A stretch of DNA of 54,887 nt, from positions 1 to 54,887 of the forward strand of contig JAKBLB010000014.1 in the NCBI GenBank assembly GCA_021832305.1, in the 5' to 3' direction. A program made the position numbers and the translations under genes. Source of the DNA: Pseudomonadota bacterium (GTDB lineage: Bacteria; Pseudomonadota; Gammaproteobacteria; Burkholderiales; Ferrovaceae). Positions 47,116-54,887 of this stretch are shown here, one piece after another (position 1 is the stretch's first letter; the number at the start of each line of letters is the position of its first letter). A model generated the notes under the pieces. It searched no databases, had not been told where the DNA came from, and was given only the letters and a program-made list of their open reading frames with translations.

Positions 47116-47772
47116 ATGCGGTTGATTTTGTTGGGCGCACCAGGCGCTGGCAAGGGAACACAGGCCCAATTCATTCGGGAATACTATGGCATTCCACAGA
47201 TCTCCACCGGCGATATGCTGCGGGCTGCCGTGCAGGCCGGGACCTCGCTCGGTCTGGCCGCAAAACAGGTCATGGAGAGCGGAGGCCTGGTGTCGGATGA
47301 GATCATCATCGGACTGGTGCGTGACCGGATCCAGTCGCCAGATTGTGCCCGGGGTTTTCTGTTCGATGGTTTTCCGCGCACCCTGCCTCAGGCAGCAGCG
47401 CTCAAGGAAGCCGGGGTTGTTCTCGATGTGGTGGTGGAATTTCAGGTGCCGGACGAAGACATCATCGAACGCCTGTCGGGACGGCGGATTCATCAGACCT
47501 CCGGCAGGGTCTATCATGTGCGTCATAGTCCGCCCCGCATACCCGACCGGGACGATCTGACCGGGGAACCCTTGATCCAGCGCGATGATGACCGCGCGGA
47601 CATCATTCGAAAACGTTTGGCGGTGTATCATGCCCAGACCAGCCCGTTGGTGGCCTACTATTCGGACTGGGCAACCAGTGGAGAGCCGCAGGCTCCGCGT
47701 CTGATTCAGGTGGACGGGACGCGGCCGGTGGAAGAGGTTCGACAAGCCCTGCGCGCCCAACTGGGTGCCTGA
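47116..47772 (+). CDS. adk: Adenylate kinase
   Basis: A 218-residue adenylate kinase interconverting ATP, ADP and AMP. P-loop [15 protein letters not shown], the [10 protein letters not shown] segment and the LID region [13 protein letters not shown] are present; the LID has no zinc cysteines, as in Gram-negative enzymes. AAGGGAGAAAG precedes the ATG at 47116, which was chosen over an upstream in-frame ATG lying inside kdsB. Confidence 0.97.
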   Translation: MRLILLGAPGAGKGTQAQFIREYYGIPQISTGDMLRAAVQAGTSLGLAAKQVMESGGLVSDEIIIGLVRDRIQSPDCARGFLFDGFPRTLPQAAALKEAGVVLDVVVEFQVPDEDIIERLSGRRIHQTSGRVYHVRHSPPRIPDRDDLTGEPLIQRDDDRADIIRKRLAVYHAQTSPLVAYYSDWATSGEPQAPRLIQVDGTRPVEEVRQALRAQLGA

Positions 47773-47814
47773 TCTGCGTCGGGTAGAGCGGTCAAACATG
47801 ATGAGGGACACGAG

Positions 47815-49074
47815 ATGAGCCAGACCAATGCGTTCTATGCCCAATCCGGAGGCGTCACTGCGGTGATCAATGCCAGTGCCTGCGGAGTCATCGAGACGGC
47901 GCGGCGCTATCCCGCCCGGATCGGTACCGTGTATGCCGGACGGAACGGAATCCTGGGAGCCTTGCAGGAAGACCTGATCGATACCGGGAAGGAGTCGGCG
48001 GAAGCCATTCGGGCGTTGCGTCATACCCCGGCGGGTGCTTTTGGATCGGCACGTTACAAACTCAAGGGGTTAGAGGAGAACCGGGCCGAATATCAACGTC
48101 TGATCGAGGTGTTTCGTGCTCATCGGATCGGCTATTTCTTTTATAACGGGGGTGGCGATTCCCAGGATACGGCACATAAGGTCTCCCAGATGGGGGCTGC
48201 CATGGACTATCCCCTGATCTGTGTCGGTATTCCCAAGACAGTGGACAACGACCTGCCCTTGACGGATTGTTGTCCGGGTTTTGGTTCGGCTGCCAAATAT
48301 CTGGCTACTTCATTGCGCGAGGCAGCCCTCGACGTGGCTTCCATGGCCAGGACTTCGACCAAGGTATTCATCATGGAGGTGATGGGGCGGCATGCCGGCT
48401 GGTTGACGGCGGCTTGCGGTCTGGCCGGGGACGAACCGGGAGAAGCCCCCCATCTGCTGTTGTTTCCCGAACTGCCTTTTGTGGCAGAGGATTTTTTGAA
48501 GCGGGTGCAAGAGACGGTGGAAACCAGAGGATACTGCGTGGTTGCGGTGTCCGAGGGGATCAAAACTCCCGATGGCAAATTTCTGGCGGAAAGTGGTCTC
48601 AGGGATGCGTTCGGGCATGCCCAGTTGGGTGGAGTGGCACCTCGTCTGGCCCAGTTGGTGCGGGATCGGCTGGGTTACAAATACCATTGGGCAGTGGCCG
48701 ATTACCTGCAACGGGCGGCGCGCCATCTGGCTTCCCGCACTGATGTCCGGCAGGCCTATGCGGTGGGGCAGGCGGCGGTCAAACTGGCGCTGCGCGGGCG
48801 CAATGCCGTCATGCCGACGATTCGGCGTCTGAGCGACGAACCCTACCGCTGGCGCGTCGGTTCGGTTTCACTGGCGGCCGTGGCCAATCAGGAACGTGCG
48901 CTGCCTCGTCATTTCATGACTGCGGATGGCTATGGGATCACGGCGGAGGCGCGCCGTTATCTCGAACCGCTCATTACCGGGGAAGACTATCCCCCTTATC
49001 ACAAAGGGGTGCCTGCCTATGCACGTCTCCAGTTGATCTCGGTGGCGCGCACCTTACCCGCCTTTACGGGCTGA
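47815..49074 (+). CDS. pfp: Pyrophosphate-type 6-phosphofructokinase
   Basis: A 419-residue phosphofructokinase. The motifs YNGGGDSQDTA (aspartate in the position that blocks ATP) and GIPKTVDNDLP (lysine instead of glycine) indicate use of pyrophosphate rather than ATP. MGRHAGWL matches the sugar-phosphate site. PPi-PFK is reversible and replaces PfkA in many autotrophic and methylotrophic proteobacteria, where it can work in glycolysis, gluconeogenesis or the Calvin cycle. It follows adk by 42 bp and overlaps the convergent folA by 11 nt. Confidence 0.92.
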   Translation: MSQTNAFYAQSGGVTAVINASACGVIETARRYPARIGTVYAGRNGILGALQEDLIDTGKESAEAIRALRHTPAGAFGSARYKLKGLEENRAEYQRLIEVFRAHRIGYFFYNGGGDSQDTAHKVSQMGAAMDYPLICVGIPKTVDNDLPLTDCCPGFGSAAKYLATSLREAALDVASMARTSTKVFIMEVMGRHAGWLTAACGLAGDEPGEAPHLLLFPELPFVAEDFLKRVQETVETRGYCVVAVSEGIKTPDGKFLAESGLRDAFGHAQLGGVAPRLAQLVRDRLGYKYHWAVADYLQRAARHLASRTDVRQAYAVGQAAVKLALRGRNAVMPTIRRLSDEPYRWRVGSVSLAAVANQERALPRHFMTADGYGITAEARRYLEPLITGEDYPPYHKGVPAYARLQLISVARTLPAFTG

Positions 49075-49585
49075 TCCGTTCCAGGGTGACGAAGGTCAGG
49101 TCGTAGGCATTTCGTTCATCCGCCGGGTGATGCCGAAGGTCGATTTCTCGCCATTGCGCAGGGTCCAGGGCCGGAAAAAAGGTGTCCCCCGTCAAATCCG
49201 CATGGATATGCGTGGCATACAAGCGCGTGGCGCGGGGAAGCAGCACTTCATACAGGGTTCCGCCGCCAATCACGAAGACCTCGGGAACGCTCGGCAGATT
49301 CGCCCACAGGGCTTCCAATGTGGGATAGACCAAGCACCCTTTCGGCTGGTAATCCGGATTGCGGCTGATGACCAGATTGAGACGTCCCGGTAAGGGACGG
49401 CCGATGGATTCCTGGGTGCGCCGTCCCATGAGGACGGGGTGACCCAGAGTCACGGCACGGAAATGGGTCAGGTCGGCGGGCAGATGCCAGGGCATGGTGC
49501 CCTGATTCCCGATGACCCGTCCGGGCACGGTATGCGCCACGACGAGCGAAAGGCGGGGCAGTCCCGGTTCAGGCAGCGCGCGCAC
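49064..49585 (-). CDS. folA: Dihydrofolate reductase
   Basis: A 173-residue DHFR reducing dihydrofolate with NADPH. The signatures are MPWHLPADLTHFRAVTLGHP (substrate site with the conserved aspartate), VLMGRRTQESIGRPLPGR and VFVIGGGTLYEVLLP. The usual start is absent; the best candidate is a GTG at 49585 (VRALPEPGLPRLSLVVAH), preceded by GAAGAGG and overlapping the ABC-F 3' end by 17 nt. Longer in-frame starts would run well into the ABC-F gene and are rejected. Confidence 0.93.
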   Translation of the reverse strand: MRALPEPGLPRLSLVVAHTVPGRVIGNQGTMPWHLPADLTHFRAVTLGHPVLMGRRTQESIGRPLPGRLNLVISRNPDYQPKGCLVYPTLEALWANLPSVPEVFVIGGGTLYEVLLPRATRLYATHIHADLTGDTFFPALDPAQWREIDLRHHPADERNAYDLTFVTLERISP

Positions 49586-51233
49586 GTTTGGCCTCTTCCA
49601 GCAGAAAGCGTTGATAATCCTCCAGGTCTCCATCAAAATCCTGTACACCGCCTCCCGTGACCAACCAGAACTCGTCACAGACGGCGCGAAGGAGGGCGCG
49701 ATCATGACTGACCAGCAGCACAGTTCCTTCGAATTCGTTGAGGGCCACGCTCAATGCCTCGCGCGTGGCCAGGTCGAGATGGTTGGTGGGTTCGTCCAGC
49801 AGGAGCAGGTTGGGCCGTTGCCATACGATCATGGCCAGCACCAGGCGGGCTTTTTCCCCGCCGCTCAGGGTCCCCACCCGTTGGGCCAGCATTTCACCGG
49901 TGAAGTTGAAGGAACCCAGATAGTTGCGCAGATCCTGTTCCCGTCCCTGAATCCATCCCCCCTTGCCTTGAGCAATGGCCGTTTTGGCCAGACGGATCAT
50001 ATGGGTGAGCGGAGTGTCTTCTGGTTGCAGGACATCCAGTTCCTGCTGGGCGAAGTACCCAAGGGTGAGTCCACGACCCTGGAGCATTTCTCCGTTCAAG
50101 GGGGCAAGGACCCCGGCCAGCGTCTTGATGAGGGTGGATTTCCCCTGCCCATTGGCTCCCAGAATGCCAATGCGCTCTCCGGCCTGCACCGAGCGGCTGA
50201 CCTTGTGCAATATGGTGCGGGGCAAGGAGGACACTTCCAGTGAAGAATCTTCCGGAGCGGAGGCGGGGTAGCCCAGGTCTGTACGGCGCAGACTGAGCAT
50301 GGGGTTGGGCAAGTTGAGCGGTTCCTGAAACTCAAAGGTGAATTCTGCCTCGGTCAGTACCGGGGCGATGCGTTCCATCCGTTCCAGGGCTTTGACCCGG
50401 CTTTGGGCTTGTTTGGCCTTACTGGCCTTGGCCTTGAAGCGGGTGATGAAATCCTGCAGGTGGGCGATTTTATCCTGTTGTTTCTGATGGGCGGCCAGTT
50501 GAAGAGAAAGTTTCTCGGCGCGCAGGTCTTCGAAGGTGCTGTAATTGCCCCCGTAACGCGTCAGTTGGGCCCCGGTCAGGTGCAAGGTCACCCGTGTCAC
50601 CGCATCGAGGAAATCGCGGTCATGGCTGATGACCAGCAGCGTGCCGTCATAACGTTGAAGCCAGGCTTCCAGCCAGACCAGCGCATCCAGGTCCAGGTGA
50701 TTGGTGGGTTCGTCCAGAAGCAGCAGATCGGAGGGGCACATGAGCGCACGGGCCAGTTGCAGGCGCATGCGCCATCCGCCGGAAAAACTGTTGACCGGTT
50801 GGTGCAATTGTTCCGTTTTGAATCCCAGACCGAGAATCAGGGTCTGGGCACGAGGTTCGGCCGTATGAGCATCCACTTCCTGCAATGCCATGTAGGCATG
50901 GGCCATGCGCATACCGTCTTCGCCAGCTTCTGCCGCTTCCACTTCTCGCTGAGCCTCGAGCCAGCGCGTGTCTCCTTCCATGACGAAGCGGGTCGCGCTG
51001 GCTTCGGTCTCGGGCATATCCTGGGCGACCTGGGCCAGACGCCAGGCAGGAGGAAGACTGAAATCCCCGCCATCTTCCCTCAGCGTGCCGTCTAGCAAGC
51101 GAAACAGGGTGGATTTGCCAGCGCCATTGCGTCCGACCAGGGCTACTTTCTCGCCGGGATTGATCGTGATGCTGGCCTTGTCCAAAATAACCTTGGGGCC
51201 CCGGCGCAGGGTGAGTTTCTTGAGGGTAATCAT
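49569..51233 (-). CDS. ABC-F ATPase, YheS type
   Basis: A 554-residue protein with two ATP-binding cassettes and no membrane part. The pairs of motifs are GRNGAGKST/GANGQGKST, FSGGWRMRLQLA/LSGGEKARLVLA and LLLLDEPTNHLDL in both halves, joined by a charged ARM linker (KAKASKAKQAQSRVKALER). Close wording to E. coli YheS throughout. ABC-F proteins act on the ribosome as translation factors or protect it from antibiotics. The start MITLKKLTLRRG overlaps the transporter stop codon. It shares its 3' end with folA. Confidence 0.93.
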   Translation of the reverse strand: MITLKKLTLRRGPKVILDKASITINPGEKVALVGRNGAGKSTLFRLLDGTLREDGGDFSLPPAWRLAQVAQDMPETEASATRFVMEGDTRWLEAQREVEAAEAGEDGMRMAHAYMALQEVDAHTAEPRAQTLILGLGFKTEQLHQPVNSFSGGWRMRLQLARALMCPSDLLLLDEPTNHLDLDALVWLEAWLQRYDGTLLVISHDRDFLDAVTRVTLHLTGAQLTRYGGNYSTFEDLRAEKLSLQLAAHQKQQDKIAHLQDFITRFKAKASKAKQAQSRVKALERMERIAPVLTEAEFTFEFQEPLNLPNPMLSLRRTDLGYPASAPEDSSLEVSSLPRTILHKVSRSVQAGERIGILGANGQGKSTLIKTLAGVLAPLNGEMLQGRGLTLGYFAQQELDVLQPEDTPLTHMIRLAKTAIAQGKGGWIQGREQDLRNYLGSFNFTGEMLAQRVGTLSGGEKARLVLAMIVWQRPNLLLLDEPTNHLDLATREALSVALNEFEGTVLLVSHDRALLRAVCDEFWLVTGGGVQDFDGDLEDYQRFLLEEAKRARAA

Positions 51234-52501
51234 GAAGGTTCTCGCATCAGGGTACGGGCCGTCCACAGAGCAAACAAGGTGAGCGTTGCGGCGGCGCAGA
51301 GATAGTAGCCCACAAAGTCCAGGCCCCATTGTTTGGCCAGGAAAGTGGCGATATAGGGAGCCAGGGAGGCGCCCAGAATGCCTGCCAGGGTAAAGGACAA
51401 GGAGGCGCCCGTGTAACGCACGGGCGGCGGAAACAGTTCGGCCAGGGTAGTCCCCATGGGGCCATACGTTCCTCCCATGAGAAAGAGCCCCAGACTCAGG
51501 AACATCACGGTGTTTCCCCAGTGGCCAGCCTTGAAGAGATGTCCGAAGGCCAGTCCGAAGAGGAAGATGGCGACGGAGACCCAGAGCAGTACCGGAGACC
51601 GGCCGAAGCGGTCGGCCATTAGAGCCGAGAGAGGGATGCCCAGCGCGAAGAAAAGAATCCCGATCAACTGGGCATGCAGAAAATCACTTTTGGGGTAGTG
51701 CAGGGCCGTGGTGCCCCAACTGAGGGTGAATACCGTCATCAGATAGAAGAGAACGAAAAGCGCAAGGGCGCTCAGGGTCCCAAGCAACAGAGCTCGGCCA
51801 TGCTGGGTGAAAATCGTGCGCATGGGGAGGGTCACTTGCTGGTGTTGGGCCACCACCTTCATAAAGACCGGGGTTTCGGTCAGTTTGAGGCGGACATACA
51901 ATCCGATCCCGATCAGCAGGGCACTGGCGATAAAGGGAATACGCCAGCCATAGGTTAAAAAATCCTCTTCCGGGAGGAATCTGCTCAGCCCCAGGAAGGT
52001 ACCACTGGACAGAATGAAGCCCAGGGGGGCCCCCAATTGGGGAAACATGCCGTACCAGGTTTTTTTGTGGGGGGGGGCATTTTCCGTGGCGAGCAGGATG
52101 GCGCCGCCCCATTCCCCCCCCAGACCCAGGCCCTGACCAAAGCGGAAGATGGCCAGGAGGATGGGGGCAGCGACCCCGATGCTGTGGTAGGTGGGAAGCA
52201 AGCCAATGGCCACGGTGGAGGGCCCCATGGTCATGAGGGAAGCCACCAGGGTTGCCTTGCGTCCGATGCGGTCACCAAAATGACCGAACAGAATCGCTCC
52301 GACGGGACGGGCGAAAAAGGCCAGGGCAAAGGTGGCAAAGGACTGGAGGAGGGCCGATGTGGGGTCCGAAGAGGGGAAAAACAGTTTGGGGAATACCAGA
52401 ACCGCAGCCGTGGCATAAATGTAAAAATCAAAAAACTCGATGGTGGTGCCGGCCAAACTGGCAATCAGGACACGCACCGTGGAATTGCCGGTGGTTTGCA
52501 T
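51230..52501 (-). CDS. MFS transporter of the metabolite:H+ symporter (MHS) family
   Basis: A 423-residue protein with about 12 membrane helices. The first helix IEFFDFYIYATAAVLVFP, the motif GHFGDRIGRKATLV and FRFGQGLGLGGEWGGAILLA are typical of MHS symporters such as ShiA, ProP and KgtP. Substrate cannot be told; proline/betaine, citrate, shikimate or alpha-ketoglutarate are all family options. It overlaps the ABC-F start by 4 nt (ATGA), which suggests co-expression, and is divergent from yeeE. Confidence 0.92.
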   Translation of the reverse strand: MQTTGNSTVRVLIASLAGTTIEFFDFYIYATAAVLVFPKLFFPSSDPTSALLQSFATFALAFFARPVGAILFGHFGDRIGRKATLVASLMTMGPSTVAIGLLPTYHSIGVAAPILLAIFRFGQGLGLGGEWGGAILLATENAPPHKKTWYGMFPQLGAPLGFILSSGTFLGLSRFLPEEDFLTYGWRIPFIASALLIGIGLYVRLKLTETPVFMKVVAQHQQVTLPMRTIFTQHGRALLLGTLSALALFVLFYLMTVFTLSWGTTALHYPKSDFLHAQLIGILFFALGIPLSALMADRFGRSPVLLWVSVAIFLFGLAFGHLFKAGHWGNTVMFLSLGLFLMGGTYGPMGTTLAELFPPPVRYTGASLSFTLAGILGASLAPYIATFLAKQWGLDFVGYYLCAAATLTLFALWTARTLMREPS

Positions 52502-52555
52502 GGATAAAGTGGGGATGGTTATCGAAATAATTCAAGACCCTGGATTATACGCACA

Positions 52556-53626
52556 ATGACGGAAAACTTTTCACTCGGGAAACTTTCCAATACACTGTCT
52601 CTTTCTTTTCGGAAATTACCTGTGACCACGCTATTCTTGGGCTTTTTATTCGGCACGTTTCTTCAGTATGCCCGTCTCAATCGTTTTGACACCATCGCCG
52701 GGATGGCGCTTCTCAGGAACCTTTCGGTAGCCAAGACCATGGCTTTTGCCATTGGACTGGGCATGCTGTTGATGCAGGCGGAAATCCGGATGGGATGGGC
52801 TAGCGACCACATCAAGCCCCTGATCCTTTTTGGTATTGTGGGGGGCGGGGTGCTGTTTGGCATGGGGATGGCCATTCTGGGCTACTGTCCAGGCACGCTC
52901 GCCATTTCTCTCGGTCAGGGCAGTCTGGATGCGCTCGTAGGCATCTTGGGCGGGCTGGTGGGAGCCCTGTTCTTTGCCATGGTGTTCCCTCTGCTTTCTC
53001 CTCTCCTGGGACCGGATCTGGGTACTGTGTCGCTGCGAGGGAGCCTTTCGCCGGCAACCTTTTGGGTTTCCCTGGTACTGCTGGGGGGTGGACTCATGGG
53101 GATAGCCTTTGTACTCCACCGTGTCGATCCACGGGGTTGGTCTTGGTTGTATGCCGCTGTGGGCCTGACCCTACTCAATGTGGTGCTCGATCTGCCGGCC
53201 GTTGCCGGTCATCCCATGGGGGCATCCACCGCCTTTCCATGGTTGGCGATGACACTGACCGGGGTGGGCGCGCCAGGTTACTGGCACAAGATTGCTGAAC
53301 CCGGGGCCTGGGAGTTCCGCTTTCTGGTTGGAGCCTTTCTGGCCGGGCTGATTTTTTCCCTGATTCAGAAAGAGTTCCGCTTCGAGGCGGTGCCCGACCT
53401 GTGGCGGGAATACCATGGAAACAGTCCCGCCCGCCGTTTTTTCTGGGCTTTCGTGGGCGGGGTCCTGTTGCTGTTTGGCGCCCGAATGGCCGGCGGGTGT
53501 ACGTCCGGGCACATCATTTCCGGGGGCATGCAATTGGCCTACAGCAGCCTGCTTTTCGCCCTGGTGGTCTTTCTTTCTTTTTTGACCACCGGGCGCCTGT
53601 TCTACCGTCAGGGCAGGGTAGGGTAG
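52556..53626 (+). CDS. YeeE/YedE family (TsuA-like) sulfur transport protein
   Basis: A 356-residue membrane protein with about nine or ten helices in two repeats. Two conserved cysteine motifs, LGYCPGTLAISLGQG and GGCTSGHIISGGMQL, are the family hallmark; in TsuA such cysteines pass thiosulfate across the membrane. Substrate here is inferred as thiosulfate or another sulfur compound. No Shine-Dalgarno sequence is seen in the 15 nt before the ATG, so it may be translated from a very short leader. Its last 19 nt overlap the convergent oxidoreductase gene. Confidence 0.9.
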   Translation: MTENFSLGKLSNTLSLSFRKLPVTTLFLGFLFGTFLQYARLNRFDTIAGMALLRNLSVAKTMAFAIGLGMLLMQAEIRMGWASDHIKPLILFGIVGGGVLFGMGMAILGYCPGTLAISLGQGSLDALVGILGGLVGALFFAMVFPLLSPLLGPDLGTVSLRGSLSPATFWVSLVLLGGGLMGIAFVLHRVDPRGWSWLYAAVGLTLLNVVLDLPAVAGHPMGASTAFPWLAMTLTGVGAPGYWHKIAEPGAWEFRFLVGAFLAGLIFSLIQKEFRFEAVPDLWREYHGNSPARRFFWAFVGGVLLLFGARMAGGCTSGHIISGGMQLAYSSLLFALVVFLSFLTTGRLFYRQGRVG

Positions 53627-54672
53627 TCGGTATAGCCGACGCGCGGATCGGGGCGGCCGTAACCATAAAAACTTTCCATATCGAACGGGGTGAAGGGCTG
53701 CCCCTCTGCAATTCGCCGGGGTAGGTCGGGGGTAGAGATAAAATATTTCCCGAAAGCCACGGCGTCGGCTTTGCCATCCCTCACCTCTGCCTCGGCACTG
53801 GCTGCCGTAAAGCCTTCATTGGCGATGAGGACCCCGCCAAAGCGACGCTTGAGTTCCGGGCTGAGACGATCCGCCCCCAGGGATTCGCGGGTACAGAGGA
53901 AGGCCAGGTGCCGTTTCCCCAATTGTTCGGCCACATAGCCAAAGGTGTGCAGAGGGTCGCTGTCTCCCATGTCATTGGCGTCTCCCCGTGGGGAGAGATG
54001 GACTCCCACCCTCCCTGCGCCCCACACCGAGACCACCGCATCGGTGACTTCGAGCAGGAGGCGAGCCCGGTTTTCCACCGGCCCCCCATAGAGGTCGGTA
54101 CGTCGATTGGTACTGTCCTGCAGAAACTGATCGAGGAGATAGCCGTTGGCCCCATGAATCTCCACCCCATCAAAACCAGCGCGCTGGGCATTGAGTGCTC
54201 CTTGCCGATAACTCTCTACTACGCCGGGCAGTTCAGACTGGTCCAGGGCGCGCGGCGTGACGAAGGGGCGGTGCGGACGGAGCAGGTTGACATGCCCAGC
54301 GGGGGCCACGGGGCTGGGGGCCACGGGTAACGCGCCCTCCAGATAATATGGGTCGGAAATTCGTCCCACATGCCAAAGTTGCAGGAAGATACGCCCGCCT
54401 GCGGCATGGACGGCTTCGGTGATCTGACACCAGCCAGTAATCTGTTCTTCGGACCAGATCCCCGGCGTGTCAGGATAGCCAAGGCCTTGAGGCGATATCG
54501 CCGTGGCTTCGGTCAAGATCAGCCCGGCACTGGCTCGTTGGACATAGTATTCGGCCATCAATGCATTGGGCACCCGTCCAGCGCTGGCTCGGCAGCGCGT
54601 CAGGGGGGCCATGATGATCCGGTTGGGCAACGAGAGATCACCCAGAACAAGGGGAGATAACAAAGATGGCAT
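53608..54672 (-). CDS. Old Yellow Enzyme family NADH:flavin oxidoreductase (alkene reductase)
   Basis: A 354-residue FMN enzyme of the OYE/NemA group. Motifs: LPNRIIMAPLTRCRA (FMN site), QLWHVGRISDP, EIHGANGYLLDQFL with the paired His and Asn that bind substrate, and RRTDLYGGPVENR. Such enzymes reduce activated C=C bonds, quinones or nitro compounds, often in response to electrophiles. An AGGAG lies 7 nt before the ATG and a 22-bp palindrome overlaps the promoter region, which suggests repressor control. Confidence 0.94.
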   Translation of the reverse strand: MPSLLSPLVLGDLSLPNRIIMAPLTRCRASAGRVPNALMAEYYVQRASAGLILTEATAISPQGLGYPDTPGIWSEEQITGWCQITEAVHAAGGRIFLQLWHVGRISDPYYLEGALPVAPSPVAPAGHVNLLRPHRPFVTPRALDQSELPGVVESYRQGALNAQRAGFDGVEIHGANGYLLDQFLQDSTNRRTDLYGGPVENRARLLLEVTDAVVSVWGAGRVGVHLSPRGDANDMGDSDPLHTFGYVAEQLGKRHLAFLCTRESLGADRLSPELKRRFGGVLIANEGFTAASAEAEVRDGKADAVAFGKYFISTPDLPRRIAEGQPFTPFDMESFYGYGRPDPRVGYTDYPTLP

Positions 54673-54686
54673 GAAAAACTCCTGTA

Positions 54687-54708
54687 AATAGTACGAAGAC
54701 GAACTATT
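54687..54708. promoter_or_regulatory. 22-bp palindromic operator upstream of the Old Yellow Enzyme gene
   Basis: AATAGT (54687-54692) and ACTATT (54703-54708) are perfect arms with an inner CG/CG pair (AATAGT-N-CG-N4-CG-N-ACTATT). It is centred about 25 bp before the start codon, where a repressor of the TetR, MarR or similar type would block transcription. On the minus strand TACTAT within it could serve as the -10. No regulator gene lies next to it in the window. Confidence 0.5.
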
Positions 54709-54762
54709 CTGACATGATTTCAGGCAGAAGAAAAGCCAGAGATGACTGTGATTGGTTGCTTC

Positions 54763-54791
54763 GAGACAGTGGCGAAAAAGAAGAGTAGAAT
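54763..54791 (+). promoter_or_regulatory. Candidate promoter of tRNA-Pro
   Basis: GAGACA (54763-54768, four of six consensus bases) and TAGAAT (54786-54791, five of six) are 17 bp apart and lie 18 bp before the tRNA. Transcription would begin near 54798, giving a short 5' leader for RNase P. Confidence 0.55.
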
Positions 54792-54809
54792 CCCACCACT
54801 GGAATAGTT

Positions 54810-54887
<78 letters not shown>

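Overview
The window is about 55 kb of a chromosome from a Gram-negative proteobacterium, most likely a betaproteobacterium. The evidence is gene order and content: lipid A and KDO genes (lpxH, lpxK, kdsB), an exbB-exbD-lpxK-Trm112-kdsB-adk-pfp run, a queG/tsaE-amiC-mutL-miaA block, and hrcA-hemH-grpE-dnaK-dnaJ next to nadK-recN. These arrangements are familiar from Nitrosomonadales-like and related betaproteobacteria. I cannot name the species. Most genes are G+C rich (samples near 60-68%), while the segment at roughly 4-8.6 kb is visibly poorer (a sampled line in the helicase gene is 43%). tRNA genes lie at both ends: Val(CAC) at the left on the minus strand and Pro(CGG) at the right on the plus strand.

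Left part (1-9 kb): an LdcA-like Orn/Lys/Arg decarboxylase, the small conserved proteins YaiI and YaeQ, then an accessory segment. That segment has 580 bp without a recognisable gene, an MNT/HEPN (MntA/HepT-type) pair, and a 1115-residue protein. The large protein carries an N-terminal winged helix resembling the Z-DNA-binding Zalpha fold, an SF1 helicase core and a C-terminal PD-(D/E)XK nuclease domain. It is the best candidate in the window for a poorly described conflict or defence system. Inverted repeats sit on its right side.

Kdp (8.8-17 kb): a complete potassium-uptake operon, orf30-kdpF-kdpA-kdpB-kdpC-kdpD-kdpE, preceded by a 9-bp direct repeat at 11-bp spacing that looks like a KdpE operator. 

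Housekeeping (17-31 kb): lpxH, ppiB and a TPR lipoprotein-like gene; cysS; the heat-shock cluster with two good sigma-32 promoters inside it; nadK, recN and mnmC.

Middle (31-37.8 kb): two uncharacterised divergent genes. One has a C-terminal region resembling a domain of plasmid relaxases and a leader hairpin that covers its ribosome-binding site. They are followed by a CobD/AmpE-like membrane protein, rsgA, orn, dsbD and queG.

Right part (37.8-54.9 kb): tsaE, amiC, mutL and miaA couple tRNA modification, cell-wall hydrolysis and mismatch repair; then xseA; an ExbBD proton channel with lpxK, Trm112, kdsB, adk and a pyrophosphate-type phosphofructokinase; then folA, an ABC-F protein of the YheS type, an MHS-family transporter, a YeeE/YedE sulfur transporter and an Old Yellow Enzyme with a palindromic operator. 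Functions are assigned from motifs and family recall only; no searches were run.
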